Shown in pieces: positions 11,290-22,568 of a stretch of DNA of 64,000 bases. Both the position numbers and the translations under genes were made by a program. This DNA comes from Lepas anatifera (Eukaryota > Arthropoda > Thecostraca > Lepadidae): contig JAOTON010000386.1 in the NCBI GenBank assembly GCA_034440635.1, forward strand, positions 744,001-808,000, given 5' to 3'. Under the pieces are notes generated by a model. That model saw only the letters and a list, made by a program, of their open reading frames with translations, was not told the DNA's origin and made no database searches. Numbering within the stretch: the stretch's first letter is position 1; each line of letters begins with the position of its first letter.

Positions 11290-11500
11290 TTTAACCTCCC
11301 ACAAAGCACAGGGATGGCCGCCTCGCTCAGGTCACCCTCTCATCAGTCAGTTGCCAGCCGACCTACGTCGGGCAAACGATTGAGCGCCGGAGCGTCTCAG
11401 GGGAACCGATCTCAAGCCTGGACATTCACTGCCACTGCATGCTTCTCAGCAGCGGGCCGGAGCCCGACGCTCTACCAACCGAGCAACCGGGGCGGCCAAA
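11290..11500 (-). mobile_element. tRNA-derived SINE
   Basis: The reverse complement starts with a tRNA-like head: GCCCCGGTTGCTCGGTTGG, then TAGAGCGTCGGGCTCC as A-box region. About 70 bp on comes GAGATCGGTTCCCCTGAG as a degenerate B box. It resembles 2640-2795. It is not a functional tRNA because the anticodon and acceptor arms do not close. Confidence 0.65.
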
Positions 11501-11854
11501 TGGCCAAATAAATACCACAAAAGCCATATTTGAGGCTAAAACGAACCCTACCGGGTGTCATAAACCCACAGAAAAAGGACAGAGCACTCTTGTATCACTG
11601 CAGTGAACAGTGCACTGTATAAAACTAAATGTTGATAATTTGATATTGACTTGACGATATATTTTTAGCACACTGCCCATCTCATAAGAAGGCAGGAGTC
11701 CCCTTCCAATCCCGTGTGGCGACCCAATTATTTTATCCACATAACTAAACAATTTGTTAGCATCATCAATTATCTTGGCCGCACCACTCCCCACTAACAT
11801 TTGATATCTTCCTGCTTTTCCTGTGAATTGTTTGCTCTTGAACAGTGACGGATC

Positions 11855-12127
11855 CATAGGCAGATCCAGGATTGCCAATCGGAGGGGAGCACCTTCCCGG
11901 GGGCGCCATCCGGAGCAGGGGGCGCCACTTTTGACCGGAAAAACCTACCAGGTGGGCGTAAAATCCTATCGGTGAGCACCGATTTCGCATCCTGGGGGAG
12001 AGTGGGAAGCGCCACTTCAAGCGAGTGCCATCGACCTTTCAGGGGGCGCCGTGACCATTTCAGGGGGCGCCGAGGATCGATTGGGGGCTGCATCTGCCCT
12101 CCCCTTTGCCCCCTGGATCCGCGTATG
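11855..12127. mobile_element. hAT-like MITE inserted into another MITE terminus
   Basis: It belongs to the same family as 6164-6431, starting CATAGGCAGATCCAGG and ending CCTGGATCCGCGTATG. The flanks gacggatc (11847-11854) and ggcggatc (12128-12135) match at 7/8. The left flank is itself part of CAGTGACGGATC (11843-11854), the terminal sequence of the 3242/52190 type of hAT MITE, so this insertion hit the end of another element. Confidence 0.85.
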
Positions 12128-12509
12128 GGCGGATCTAGAATTTTAGTAAGGTGGGGGGGAAACGTGGGCACTTTACCATCAACTTTTCACCCAAAAGGCG
12201 CCTATGGTATTCGGTTTTCGGTTGCCGTCATATTGGTGGATCGTATTTTTAACAACGTCCTATCCCACCCTCTCCCAGCCATAACAGTTTGTACCAGCCA
12301 AGCAAGATGCCTATTTGGCGTGATATTTGAAACAATGAATTGCTAAACAGTTCAGTCCACACTTTTTCGGCACCTCTTGAAAAACCTGTAACTGCCACTA
12401 GGTCATGGAGAAATTCAAGACACTTGGGAAGATGCAACAGCTGAACATAAAGGTACATATCTGGGGATTTTTCTATTAGTGAAGAGGGGTTAAGTTTATT
12501 TTAGTATCA

Positions 12510-13207
12510 AATATGATAAGCATCATTTTGCCTTTCCACGTGGCCAAGATTCGTAAGATAATGGTGAGAGGACATTGAAAATAATCGCAGCGAGTGTGAA
12601 CCTGGCCTGTGCGCTGTCCAAGAAAATTACCTCAGCGGAAAAGCTTTTAAGTTGTAGGCAACACAAGCCGGACTTTAACCCACATTATTAATTGCTCCTA
12701 AAAAATAATGTTTGAACCAGATGGCAGACTCAAGGAGATATAAAGGGAAGTTGAAACGTTAAGATAAACACAGAATGAAGTATGTGGGCATTTTCCATCG
12801 ACCTTTATCTATATTCTTCAATTCATCAGCATGGGAGAATTGCTCTTGTGCGTGAAATTTCGGAGGTGTTAAGAGAATTTCGGTAGCCATGTGATTGAAT
12901 GCTGAAATAGATCATGCCATAGGCATTTGTGATTTGTGACATAAATGGGCCCTACTAGAATAAAAAACAGTTTCAACGTGTACAAGTACTCTCTTGATAA
13001 ATTGATAACTTTTTTTCGTTTATTGGCTGTAATTTGCGCGTTTAATGATCATGTGCAGTGTTCAGATCGAAGTGAAAAGACCATTCAGATTGATAAAACG
13101 AGTATATTTTGTTACTGACCATCCACTTATACCATCAACCATCGCCTTCAGGTCAAGTTCAGGACTCATTTAAGAGAAGAGGTGAGCGTGCACTGTGCAT
13201 GCCCAAA
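12510..13207 (+). repeat. Dispersed repeat, copy 2 (paralogue of 870-2000)
   Basis: Co-linear with the reverse complement of 870-2000, missing about 460 bp of it. It ends where the LINE reverse transcriptase sequence begins. I could not find the continuation of the repeat beyond the LINE, so the order of events is unresolved. Confidence 0.75.
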
Positions 13208-13343
13208 TCGAGACACAGCCGCCCTCCGATGGACAGACCGCACAGAAATACGTCCTCGTCGCGTTTGATTTCGCGCACGCGTACGACGTAGTGGACCACC
13301 ACCTGCTACGCATTCGCCTGCTGTAGATGGGGCTGTCAAATTG

Positions 13344-15370
13344 CAGAGGTGCAGAAAGTATACTGGCTGTCACAAACTCACTGCGATGTATGCCTCCTCT
13401 GTCACACAAAGCTGGAAATGATAATTTTATACTTGAATACTGTTTCCAATATGCTGAATGTCATCTACCTGTCTCTTACTTTTTGCAACGGACAAGGTTC
13501 AAGCACCAAGCCATTACCGCATGAAAGTAGTAAACTGTGTTTTCATTTTTAGATCATGTTTATGTTTTGGAAGGAAAATTTCCAATTATGGATCATTGTT
13601 TTCAGTATTGGGATCCTAACTATTATTGGCAACTCTGACTGCAATTTCCCCCAATGACATGCATTTCTCTTTTTGAAGAAGTTTCCATTTTTGGAAGGAG
13701 TGTTTCCAATTATGGTACATTTCCCCATGATTAAATGTGGCAATTATCATGAAAATTATAATTGGGAACTAATCTATAAATGGGAGCGTACACCTACACA
13801 CAATTGGGAACCCTGATCACAGCTTCCCCCCCACCCCCACTGAACTTCCATCTCACATACCAACAAAAGGGACAAAAATGTCAATGTCAACATAGGATTT
13901 GGATCTACCTAAAATGTGTTGGTAAAGTGGACCTTAGGTAGCATTTTTAAAGCCAGATCAAATGCTTAAAATTTTCCCCCAACAGCTGATTATCACCTGC
14001 CTGGTCGTTCCTTCTTGCAGTAAAAACTCTCAGGCAACTACCCTGCATAGATGTAAAATTGTGTCTATTGGCCTAATAGGTACAGAGGTATTGGAAGTCT
14101 CATACCAAGGAAAGATCCAGTGTATAAGTCAAAATCCTGCTTTAACTCCAGGCAGTTCAGGTCCTGTGTGTTGCTTACTACCACTGGTAGTAAGCAACAC
14201 ACCCCCAACCAGCGTTTTTCAAAGTCTCTTTCTTTCTGAGATTTTCTGTGATTTTCTGAGATGAGAAGGGGGTCTACTAGGCCCCCCTCTAGTGCACGTT
14301 AGTGCCAGGCCCCTCTCCAGTGTGTGTTTTAACACTTTGTGGAGGACTGCATTGGCACACATTTGCTATCTGTACAATACTGACATGATAATTTGATCAT
14401 GAAATCTCACCTGAATTACTGTTGTTGCCAGTCTGCTGCTGGCGCCAACTCTCCCAACTTCCTCCGCTCCAAATCTACCTCACCAATCTTGATCTAGGGC
14501 ACAAATAAGGTAAGGCACAAGCAAGCTAAGGAATGAAAAACCAAGTTTGATATGTGAAAGTGCATCAGAATCAAAGTAGCCTACATTCATCTTAGATTAG
14601 CCATGGGCAGCACTATTTATTCCAGCTAGTTTTAGCCTGCACTTATCTCAGATATACCTAATAAATATGCCCTCAACAGAAGTAGCTTCCCACTTGTTCA
14701 AATTTTTTTGGCAGGCTCTACATCACACAAACATTGCGAACTTATCTTGTCGCTGTTGCGTAGTTTAGGTAGAATTGCTGCCCAGCTATGTTTATTTCTT
14801 TTCACTCATTTAGTACTTTTCCTAGTAGCTTTTAGGCGTACTTGATACTAAATTCAAAGAAATAGGGACCGCTACATCGAAGATACTCAAACTTTAAATA
14901 TTATTTAACCTGACAAAATGGACAGAAAAGTACTTGATAACGTATCTGCGTTATCTTTGATGCCTTAAATATGCCCACAATCATGTATTTCTCGAAAAAA
15001 TTGACTGTCACATTTCGGGCATCTAGGCGGCAACTTTCTGGCAACTACTAACAATCGGCACCATTGGGCTGCATGTTAAAATCTGGCAACTGTGACAGCG
15101 GTTTCCGGGTTTTCTGCAGCGGGGGTCTCTCGTTTTAGTAGAAACTGAACACAGTACCAATATTGTATCGCTGATGGTACGCTGTGCAATTGAAGGACAG
15201 AGTTGCTAAATTAAAATATTCGCTACACGCTTCATTCTGTATTTCAAAAATGCGTGGTTTGATTTTGAACCATACTGTCACGATCGCTATTTTGTCACAC
15301 TTATGCACCTCGACTATCATAAATGTGTCACAAACTCCAGTAGCCGAGTTGGCAAGTTTCTGCACCTCTG
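13344..15370. mobile_element. Compact hAT-like element, 2,027 bp, second copy of the 8411 family
   Basis: The termini CAGAGGTGCAGAAAG and TTTCTGCACCTCTG are a perfect 14-bp inverted repeat. The flanking duplication tcaaattg is perfect (13336-13343 and 15371-15378). The left 900 bp match 8411-9343 and the right 650 bp match 20058-20774. It sits inside the LINE reverse transcriptase coding sequence, and removing one target copy restores homology across the junction. No transposase frame is visible, so it is non-autonomous. Confidence 0.95.
14166..14202. repeat. Near-perfect 37-bp palindrome
   Basis: An 18-bp stem (GTGTGTTGCTTACTACCA) is followed by a single C and its exact reverse complement. 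The related element at 8411 has only the left-arm region at this point (near 9220), so the palindrome arose in this copy by inverted duplication. Confidence 0.95.
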
Positions 15371-16608
15371 TCAAATTGCACGGTGGCCTGGATTTGGCAG
15401 TGACTCCGGGACCGAAGAGTCCAGGTGGAACTAAATGGTGTGCTTTCCAGTGAGCGCATTTTCCGAACTGGCCTGCCGTAAGGAAGTGTCTTATCGCCAG
15501 TTTTATTTTGTATGGGCGGCTCGGCTGGTAGACGCACTCTGCGCGGTTCCCGGATGCTCCCCTACATGTACGCCGATGATACGGCGGCTCTCTGCACGGG
15601 CAACAACATCCAAGTCGCCAAGGACCGGGCGCAATAAAGCTGCTGCTGGCACCCTCATGAAGTGGACCCGACAGCACAAAATGGTGGTATCAGGAGCCAA
15701 GATCCAAGTACTGGTGATGTCCCAGTGGGTCCAGAGACGCCGATCTCTTCAATTTTAAGGTCGACGGGAAGTCTGTCACTGCTGGAGACACCCTACAGCT
15801 ACTTGGCGTCACCATCGATCGGCTCCTCCATTTCAGTCCACACTGTAAGAGACTGTGGGAGAAGGTCCACCCCCGCATCTCCCACCTACGTCAACTGTCC
15901 GGCTGCAACTGGGGCTGCACGAACAGCACCTCCGAACCGTCGCTACTGGCTACGTGAGAGGAGCGATGGAGTAAGCGGCCGCAGCGTGGCTCCACGCCAC
16001 ACCGCCATTTCATGTCGAGCTGCTGGAACGCAAAATGAGAGCGTCGGCGCGTATCATCACAGGATGCACCCACTCCACTCCCAGCCGAGTTAAGACTCCC
16101 CGCGTAGCGGCCAGAAGGAGGGTACTCGCGACCCGACTGCTGGTGAAATTCCATACCCTGCCGCCTGAAGACCCTCTGTGAAGACGTGCGGAGGCGACAG
16201 CGCCCTCTCGACTCTCCTCGGTGACCGGGTGGCGGCAGGTGGGCAAAGACATGTGGGATCAAGCAGGCATCTCCCTCCCCATCGAGTCTTTCCTTCCTCG
16301 ACGTCTTCCACTGTGTGTATCAGGAGAGTGAGTCACATTTCAACTAGACGTGGGCCCACTGACATCAGGAGCGCCACCTGTCCGGAAGAAGCGAGTAGCC
16401 CTCCCCCACCTCGCTTCCCTGACTCAATGTGCCACATGGGTGTGGACCGACGGGTCAGTGCACGGAGGGGTCACGAGCGGGGGAGCTGGGTCTTCATCGA
16501 GTCACCAGACAGAGCCCAGCATGAGCTCAGGCGACCAGCAGGCTCGCTCTGCTCGAGTTTTCAGGCTGAGATGGTAGCCATCCAAACTGCCTGTGTCTTC
16601 CTACTGGA

Positions 16609-16830
16609 CTAATCAGTGCACACAGAAGATCCAGTCATCTTCAGCATGGCCTGCCAAGGTGACGACGCATTATAGAAATAAAATGGCTTCAATGTCTGCA
16701 GATAAGACAGCGAATCGGTAAAAATCGCAAACTTCCTCACCATCAGCTTAGACACCTGGTCCAAACAGCAAAAAAAGAAAATGGAGTACAGCTCTGAAGT
16801 AAAAATGCATCCTTCGTAAGGCAAACTAGA
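16609..16830 (-). pseudogene. RNase H fragment of a second, different LINE
   Basis: On the minus strand a 71-codon frame contains CIFTSELYSIFF followed 20 residues later by KFAIFTDSLSYLQTLKP. These are the Glu and Asp motifs of a LINE RNase H (xxSELxAI and xxxxTDSxSxLxxL). The first catalytic Asp and the C-terminal part are missing. It is on the opposite strand from, and adjacent to, the LINE at 13208-16620, so it is a separate insertion. Confidence 0.65.
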
Positions 16831-17210
16831 AAACTTCTCAACATCGTCACCAACAAATGCACGCCCTGTGCCATTGTCACTTTCTTTTGCAACCGTCTAT
16901 ATAGAAACAGACATGGTTTTCGAACGGCTCCGCAAGCAAGTTCATAAAATACTGGCGCGTCGGTTCAGGAGGCAAATTTTTGCTTTGTTGGCGTAGGTTG
17001 TGTTCGTGTTAACTGTCGAGATGAGCTATGGTTCAATAACAGCTGCTTCATGTGGTTCGACGAGATAGCTGTCGATACCAGCCTGTGCCAGCCAGGCACA
17101 GACTCTCACTCCCTGGTGACGGGTTGCAAAACGCGAGCCACTGTCTTATCTGACTGAGGTAGGCGTCGCCAAAAAAATGTTTGGTATGTGGGGCGTGTTG
17201 GTGACTTATT
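16831..17210. other. No feature seen
   Basis: No recognisable gene or repeat between the RNase H fragment and the TTAA element. Confidence 0.4.
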
Positions 17211-17666
17211 TTAAAGGGAACGTGGCACCTTGGTAAAATCCTGGAATTTTGTGTAATTAGGCGTACTTTTAGCCGAAAATAATGAAACCACTCATGATTT
17301 TTCTGAAAAATGTACAGCAAGCTCAATGTTTTTATTTTTAAAATACTCCTCTAGAAAAATGAATAAATATCTGCCTCTGGATGATGTCATGATCTGGCAA
17401 CCACTACCATACTCGAAACACTTCAAGGGCTTCGATTGGCTGATGCTCATCGTGATGTCAGCATATGTCGTCACACCAGCAGCTCACAACAATGGCCGCC
17501 TGGCGAGAGGTACATGAGAGGTACATTTCGGGTAGGTTTTAGTTTTTTCTACGGAAAAATCGAGTTCCAAGACAAATGATATATAGAGCACCTGGTTTTC
17601 CGATTTGCTTTACAACTTGGCTATCTCAGTTAAAATCACGTTCTAAAGGTGCCACATTCCTTTTAA
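17211..17666. mobile_element. TTAA-flanked MITE, 456 bp (uninterrupted copy)
   Basis: It starts TTAAAGGGAACGTGGCACCT and ends AGGTGCCACATTCCTTTTAA, terminal inverted repeats with TTAA at both outer ends. This suits a piggyBac-type or other TTAA-specific transposase. A second copy at 43172-44590 has the same body split by another TTAA element. Here the equivalent position reads continuously (ATTTTTAAAATACTCC near 17340), so this is the unoccupied reference. Non-coding. Confidence 0.85.
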
Positions 17667-17819
17667 TGGCTTAATGCAAAGCGAGTATCTTACTGCGCAT
17701 TTGTAGCGGTATTTCACTAATTTCCACTAGCATGCTTATTATGGGTGAAGCTTGGAATGCTCCAGTTACTATTCTGATAGCGAGATGACGGACATATCGA
17801 TAATCTTTTTCGCGGACTA

Positions 17820-18070
17820 AGGAGTGGCCTCATACGCACCCCCCGGTCTACGACCTGGGATAACCCCCCACCGGCGCAGGAGAGCCGCATGACAATGTGC
17901 TGAAATCAGCCATATTTCATTCTCAATGTATCTCTTCATAAGTCTGTAGGTCAGTGCCATCATTCTTTTCTTTGAAATAAATAGTAAATATCCCGCAGTC
18001 AACCCCGGATTCGACCCGCGCACCCCTCATCACGAGACAGGACCTCTAACCACTAGACCACTGCGCCACA
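17820..18070 (-). mobile_element. tRNA-derived SINE
   Basis: Read on the minus strand it begins GGCGCAGTGGTCTAGTGG then TTAGAGGTCC, a good tRNA A box. About 40 bp later comes GCGGGTCGAATCCGGGG, a good B box. A non-tRNA body of about 180 bp follows. The tRNA-like head is close to a tRNA gene, but the 3' half does not close an acceptor stem, so I call it a SINE head. Confidence 0.7.
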
Positions 18071-19930
18071 CTGTACCGACTCCCACTAACCCTACACCTG
18101 TGACCCGTCAGGAGGTCACTGGCCGGTATCACGCAATCAAAACGATGCCGTGATCGTGGCGCCGGGTGTTGTGTTCGTACAGAAAAGGCATGGTATAAAG
18201 CTGCTTCTAGAAGACGAACCAAACATTAGATTCGCCTAGAATCACTTGTATCGGCGACCCAGGACCCTAAGCTAGCTTTATGCCAAATTGCATCCACTTC
18301 CATTCATTTTGAGGACTTGAAACCATGGTGAGAAGCAAACATGTTCCGAGAAATTTAGCTCCTTGAAATACCCTTTCGGACGAATTACTCGAAAGCCGTT
18401 GGAGATAAGTGGGTAGTGTAAATGAATTGAATGACTGCAATTAATTTTCCTATTCAGCCATGTCAATTCTGAGCTTGTGAATGACATGTGCTCTGAACCG
18501 AAAAGCTGCAAATAAAAGGTTTTCTACTAAAATTATATTTCTTCATATAAGACAATGAATTTTATTATCACGATATCCATCTCCGAATACTATCAGGCGG
18601 AAGCAATGTTCTTTCATTATTTGAAATTAAAAGTCAAATCGGCGCATTGGATCGCGAGAGATTAAGATTTAAATGAAATGAGCAAAAATGTAGTCCTCCG
18701 GCAAAATGGCAAAAACTAGGTCAGAATTTTACGTTTTCCACTGGAAACTATACCTAAGCACAAGAAAATTGACGTAGCTGCCTCCACGTGGCTGTCTTTA
18801 AACTAACTGAAGCGTGCCTTCTGACATTTCGAGCTTTCAAGTCGGCTGTCAAATTTCAATATCTTTTTGCTTGTACTAGAAATACTGCGTTTTGGCGTAA
18901 TAAATATTGTCGGACCAGTTCGAACTTTTTTTCTTAGGTGGCCTTGTTGCTTATTCAAAAGGAGGCAAATTTCAAGTTCGTCGCTTAAGAAATAAAAATG
19001 ATAAAAATGCAAAATTGAAAACATTTGTTCCAAAATTTCTCAAAAACTATTTTGAATTTAAATTCGGGGCCTTAGTCTGGGCGTCTAGCGTAAAAGGGCA
19101 ATCACCCTACACAATTGCAGAGCCCTGGTATCAACTGTCAGAACCGCCAAACGGCCAGAATAGAGCCCCTTGAGAAATCTCAATCCGCTTCGCTCCATGG
19201 ATTTCGTCATGCGGCTCTGACACAGCCGTACTCGATCTTCGGACGAATAAGTGATCTATACAGCATAAGAAGCTTATAACGTAGCGTATAACAATGAGCG
19301 TATAACGTGCGCATAACGTATATATAGGCGATAAGCGTATAACGTGTATAGCATGAGAAACATTTCTCTATCTGCACGGTATCTCATCCTCGTCAACACC
19401 TTCAGTATTTTCAGCGTATCGAAACATTTTTTTGCGGAAATCCTTCAGGTGTGGCACATATGAAAGCTTATCGAGTGTGAGCCTGATAAATCTGGTTTCT
19501 ACTACAACGTCGCTCGGATTTCCGCGAATTTACAAAATTGGGTATTCAGTCTCAATGTCTATTATAAAAGTGCTTGCACTATGTCTTTGAACTTGAAAAT
19601 TTCAGTCCATTGCATATGATCCATTGCTGCAATGTGTCAAGCTCAAGCTGCAGCCGCCTCTGCGCAGCTGCTGTAGTGGACGCTGTCACCCATATTGTGA
19701 ACTCTTCAACGAAAAGCACATGCCGTATGTTTGCGGGAAGTGTCTGCAGTATCATTGGTCATAACTGCAAACAAGGCTATTAAAATCACAGAATCCTGGG
19801 CTATGCCACTCTGTTGCTGATACAAATCCGATACGACTGAGTTTTCGCGAAATCTAAAATACCTATTTTTCGGAATATTAGAAATAAACCACCCCAAGTG
19901 GCCTCGCACGCCGAGTCCAAAGAGTTTCTG
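18071..19930. other. No assignable feature
   Basis: About 1.9 kb of mostly AT-rich sequence with only short frames. Near 19280-19360 there is a short irregular repeat of the word GCGTATAACGT. Minisatellite units of the 9352 element resume near 19935. Confidence 0.4.
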
Positions 19931-20788
19931 CAGAACGCCATTGGATAGCAAAGGCGCCCCCTTAAGAGATGATGGCGCCCCCTGGGGAGGAAGGCGCCCC
20001 CTCCAGAAAATCTTGCACCACTTCTCGAAAATGGAATCCGCCGTCTCTGGCTCCACGTTATTATATCTATACAACGCTCAATTCCCACTTACATTGTTTT
20101 TTCGCAGTTGCGCAGTTTGTGTAGCTTTGCTGCCAAACTATTTATTGTGTTTATATTCGTACCGGCATTGGTACCTTGTGCGTACCAGATGCAAGTTAAA
20201 AAAGGACCGGTAACATAGATAAGAGCATGCGGATCTTTGGGAGGCACTCACAGGTGCCTGTCTCACCCCACCAGAAATTGAAAGATACGAAAACTGTAAA
20301 TTGGATTTTTCTGGAGAAATTATGAATAGTTAGGCAGAAAACTACTTAAAGAATGATTTGTATTGTTGGTAATGCCTTGAATATGCCCACAATAATTTTC
20401 AGTTTGAGAAATTATCCTGTCACATTTCGGATGTCTAATCGCATACTTCTGCAAACTACTAACAATCGCCACCGAATGTAAAAATCTGACAACTGTGGCA
20501 GCGTTATGTGGGTTTTCTGCAGCGGGGGTCTGTGGTTTTAGTAGAAATTTATCATAGTGCGTACATTATATCATTAATGGTACGCTGTGCAATTGAAGAA
20601 AAGAAATACTTAACTAAAACAATTGTTAAACGCTTATTTCTGTATTTCGAAAACATTCAGTTTGAATTCATACCATACAGCCGGAATCTCTATTTTTGTG
20701 ACAGTCATGCACCTTAAATATTGCAAATGTGTCACATGCCCTGATGGCCTAGTTGCCCAGTTTCTGTACCTCTGTGTAGTGACTTCGA

Positions 20789-20815
20789 TACTATGGTACA
20801 GCCTGTACCATAGTA
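20789..20815. repeat. Hairpin with 12-bp perfect stem
   Basis: TACTATGGTACA, a GCC loop, then TGTACCATAGTA. It is followed within 50 bp by further GGTAC palindromes (ATGGTACCAT near 20850), giving a cluster of GGTACC/TAGTAC symmetry just outside the outer hAT. Confidence 0.9.
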
Positions 20816-20879
20816 CTGGTAGTAACATGGTACTGTGGTTTATACATGGTACCATGGTACTACCTGTAAACTATTTTAC

Positions 20880-21105
20880 TTCGTATTCTTCAAAGTGGTT
20901 GTCAGTGTTCTCTGAAAAAGTGTACACTGAAGTGCATGTGGCCAGCGGCGGTGTCAGTACATTCCAAGGGCTGAAACTCGACGGACACCAGCTACACTAC
21001 TTATATCCCAATCCAGAGCTTGTAGTACGTACCTGTGTTGGTCATGAATTTTTTAAATGTTTCATATACGTCAACTGCTTCCCAGATTTCTTTCATATTG
21101 CTTGA
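20880..21105 (+). other. Possible exon, unassigned
   Basis: A frame here contains a balanced stretch (VHVASGGVSTFQGLKLDGHQ), and a plausible splice donor AGTACGTA lies near 21022. I do not recognise a family. It could equally be chance. Confidence 0.15.
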
Positions 21106-21321
21106 TACATTTCCACAATGATTTGGTAACTAGAATGTGTATGCTTGATTTAAGAAACGAAAAGCAATCAGCTCTGCAATGTGCCTTCTTGAGATGAAGA
21201 CTTTTACACTGCAATGGTAGTTTCGAACTACTGTGCTCAATGAATTGGAACGAACTCAGTTGACCCCGTGTAACGATCATGACAGCCTGAGCTAGGGGCG
21301 TAGGCTCGTATCCAGCATTAC

Positions 21322-21450
21322 CAGTGGCGGATCTAGCCGCTCGGTTTGGGGGTCGAAAGACGAAACCAAAGTCAAAAAGAAGAAAAAACGTTACGCAGTG
21401 AAAAATTGTGAAACAATTTTCTTTGCTGCCACCCCCTGAATCCGCCACTG
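21322..21450. mobile_element. Short hAT-like MITE, 129 bp
   Basis: It starts CAGTGGCGGATCTAG and ends GAATCCGCCACTG, flanked by a perfect 8-bp duplication agcattac (21314-21321 and 21451-21458). The terminus belongs to the same type as 3242-3636 and 52190-52572, with a different and shorter interior. Confidence 0.93.
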
Positions 21451-22568
21451 AGCATTACCCAGTTTTTTACCGTGCCTCCAGCCAAGCGTGGATCTGCAGC
21501 GCTGTACCCATATCCAACAAACTATCGTTACTGGACAGAAATTCGACTCGGGACTTTATTGCGTGCAGTACATTGTTTGACAACAGCTGGAATATTTTCG
21601 AGCTCAGTTTTGTGGCTCGATCATTTTTTGGGTGTGTGTCATGATCCTCTACAGTCCCACTTCCTGAGGTTCTATTTGAACAGGGCCTGGCCAGTCCGTC
21701 CCAGACCAGACGCGCTCTATGTGCCTCTGGAGCCTGGCGTCTGCACTCCCTCACCGTTAGTGTGGTGCAGGACACACACAGTGCTGTATAAACAGGGCTG
21801 GAAGCGGGTGCAGACGATGAGCTTTTGGTGTTGGTAATTGCCTTGTGGATTATATCTGGGTCTCATGTACCGTTAAGTGAGTTTAATTGACTAGAGAAGA
21901 CCTTAATCAAGGATGGGCTCGGCTTTTCCAAGCGAATTATTAGTTGGGATGACCATGCCGTGCACTGTGATGGCTGCGACTGTAGGAATTTCTTCTTTTT
22001 TTGCAATTTCACATAGGCGAAGGAACGGTAAAATTATTGGGGGGCAGGGCCGCTGACATAAACTTGGACCATGCTTTGAAAAAGCTTTGTTTTGTGGCGA
22101 AATATTGGCTCTGGCGCTCCTACAAGCCCGCAGCCGGTCAAAAATTACAGAGGACGCACAAATAGAGATAAACACGAGCTGACGAGCAAAATTATTTGTA
22201 TTTTTCGGATATCGTAAAAATACGTATTTGAATGTATCCTTGTCAGCCTAAGGGCTTAGAATTTGTTTTGCTGATGCACCCTTAGCTCGGAAGTGCCCCT
22301 TAATCACGTAACTGTGTACATTCGTTGTGAATTTTTTCCAGAATAAAAATACATTTCCTCATTTAGGTGTCCACCTAGAATGGTATAGGTTCACATATTG
22401 AAAGTGCCCCAATGTCTTTGATAATTTTAACTGTTGTTTTAACTTTTACAATTGTTTAGTTTGAATGTGCGCCTCGGTCAAAGACGCAGCCAAAGGGATG
22501 CAGAGGAACGTGCCCCTCATTGGTTCCCAGGGATTGGCAGACTAGAAGCAACTTTTTTGGGGGCCAAA

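Larger units (their letters stand above)
13208..16620 (+). pseudogene. Decayed R1/Loa-like LINE (reverse transcriptase and RNase H), interrupted by a hAT
   Basis: The first piece (13208-13343) encodes the RT palm motif A (VLVAFDFAHAYDVVDHHLL). A 2,027-bp hAT (13344-15370) interrupts it, and the frame resumes at 15371. There follow an RIFRTGLP-type motif B region near 15450, the motif C box YMYADDTAAL near 15565, and a thumb region (TLQLLGVTIDRLLHFSPHC) near 15785. Next come an LRTVATGYVRGAM segment near 15930 and the start of an RNase H domain (TWVWTDGSVHGGVTSGGAG) near 16435. Several frameshifts and stops show it is dead. The thumb and connection segments match the fresher copy at 25946-27498 closely, so both belong to one clade. 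It is truncated within RNase H. Confidence 0.9.
9352..20049. mobile_element. Minisatellite-bearing hAT-like element inserted in the outer hAT
   Basis: The left end CAGGGACGGCGGATTCC is matched by the right end GGAATCCGCCGTCTCTG (16/17 inverted). The flanks are a perfect 8-bp duplication, gctccacg (9344-9351 and 20050-20057). The interior near both ends carries GGCGCC minisatellite units (9590-10860 and about 19935-20010). Most of the middle is later material: a SINE, a MITE, a LINE, a TTAA element. A second, diverged copy of the left end begins at 9893 with the same order (inverted GTGCAGTTGCAC block, then GGCGCCCCCGGCCGGTCA), so an internal duplication or self-insertion has also occurred. 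Confidence 0.9.
8411..20774. mobile_element. Outer hAT-like element split by later insertions (12.4 kb)
   Basis: The left end CAGAGGTGCAGAAAG and the right end TTTCTGTACCTCTG are inverted. They are flanked by a perfect 8-bp duplication, tgtagtga (8403-8410 and 20775-20782). The left part (8411 to about 9343) aligns with 13344 to about 14350, and the right part (about 20058-20774) with the last 650 bp of 13344-15370. The element was therefore once about 2 kb, and 10.7 kb was inserted into it. No transposase frame is visible in either half. The pairing rests on three agreeing signs: termini, target duplication, and co-linearity with the compact copy. Confidence 0.92.

Noticed and set aside
17975..18070. 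tRNA gene on the minus strand
   Set aside because: A and B boxes are good, but the acceptor stem does not close and SINE body sequence follows directly.
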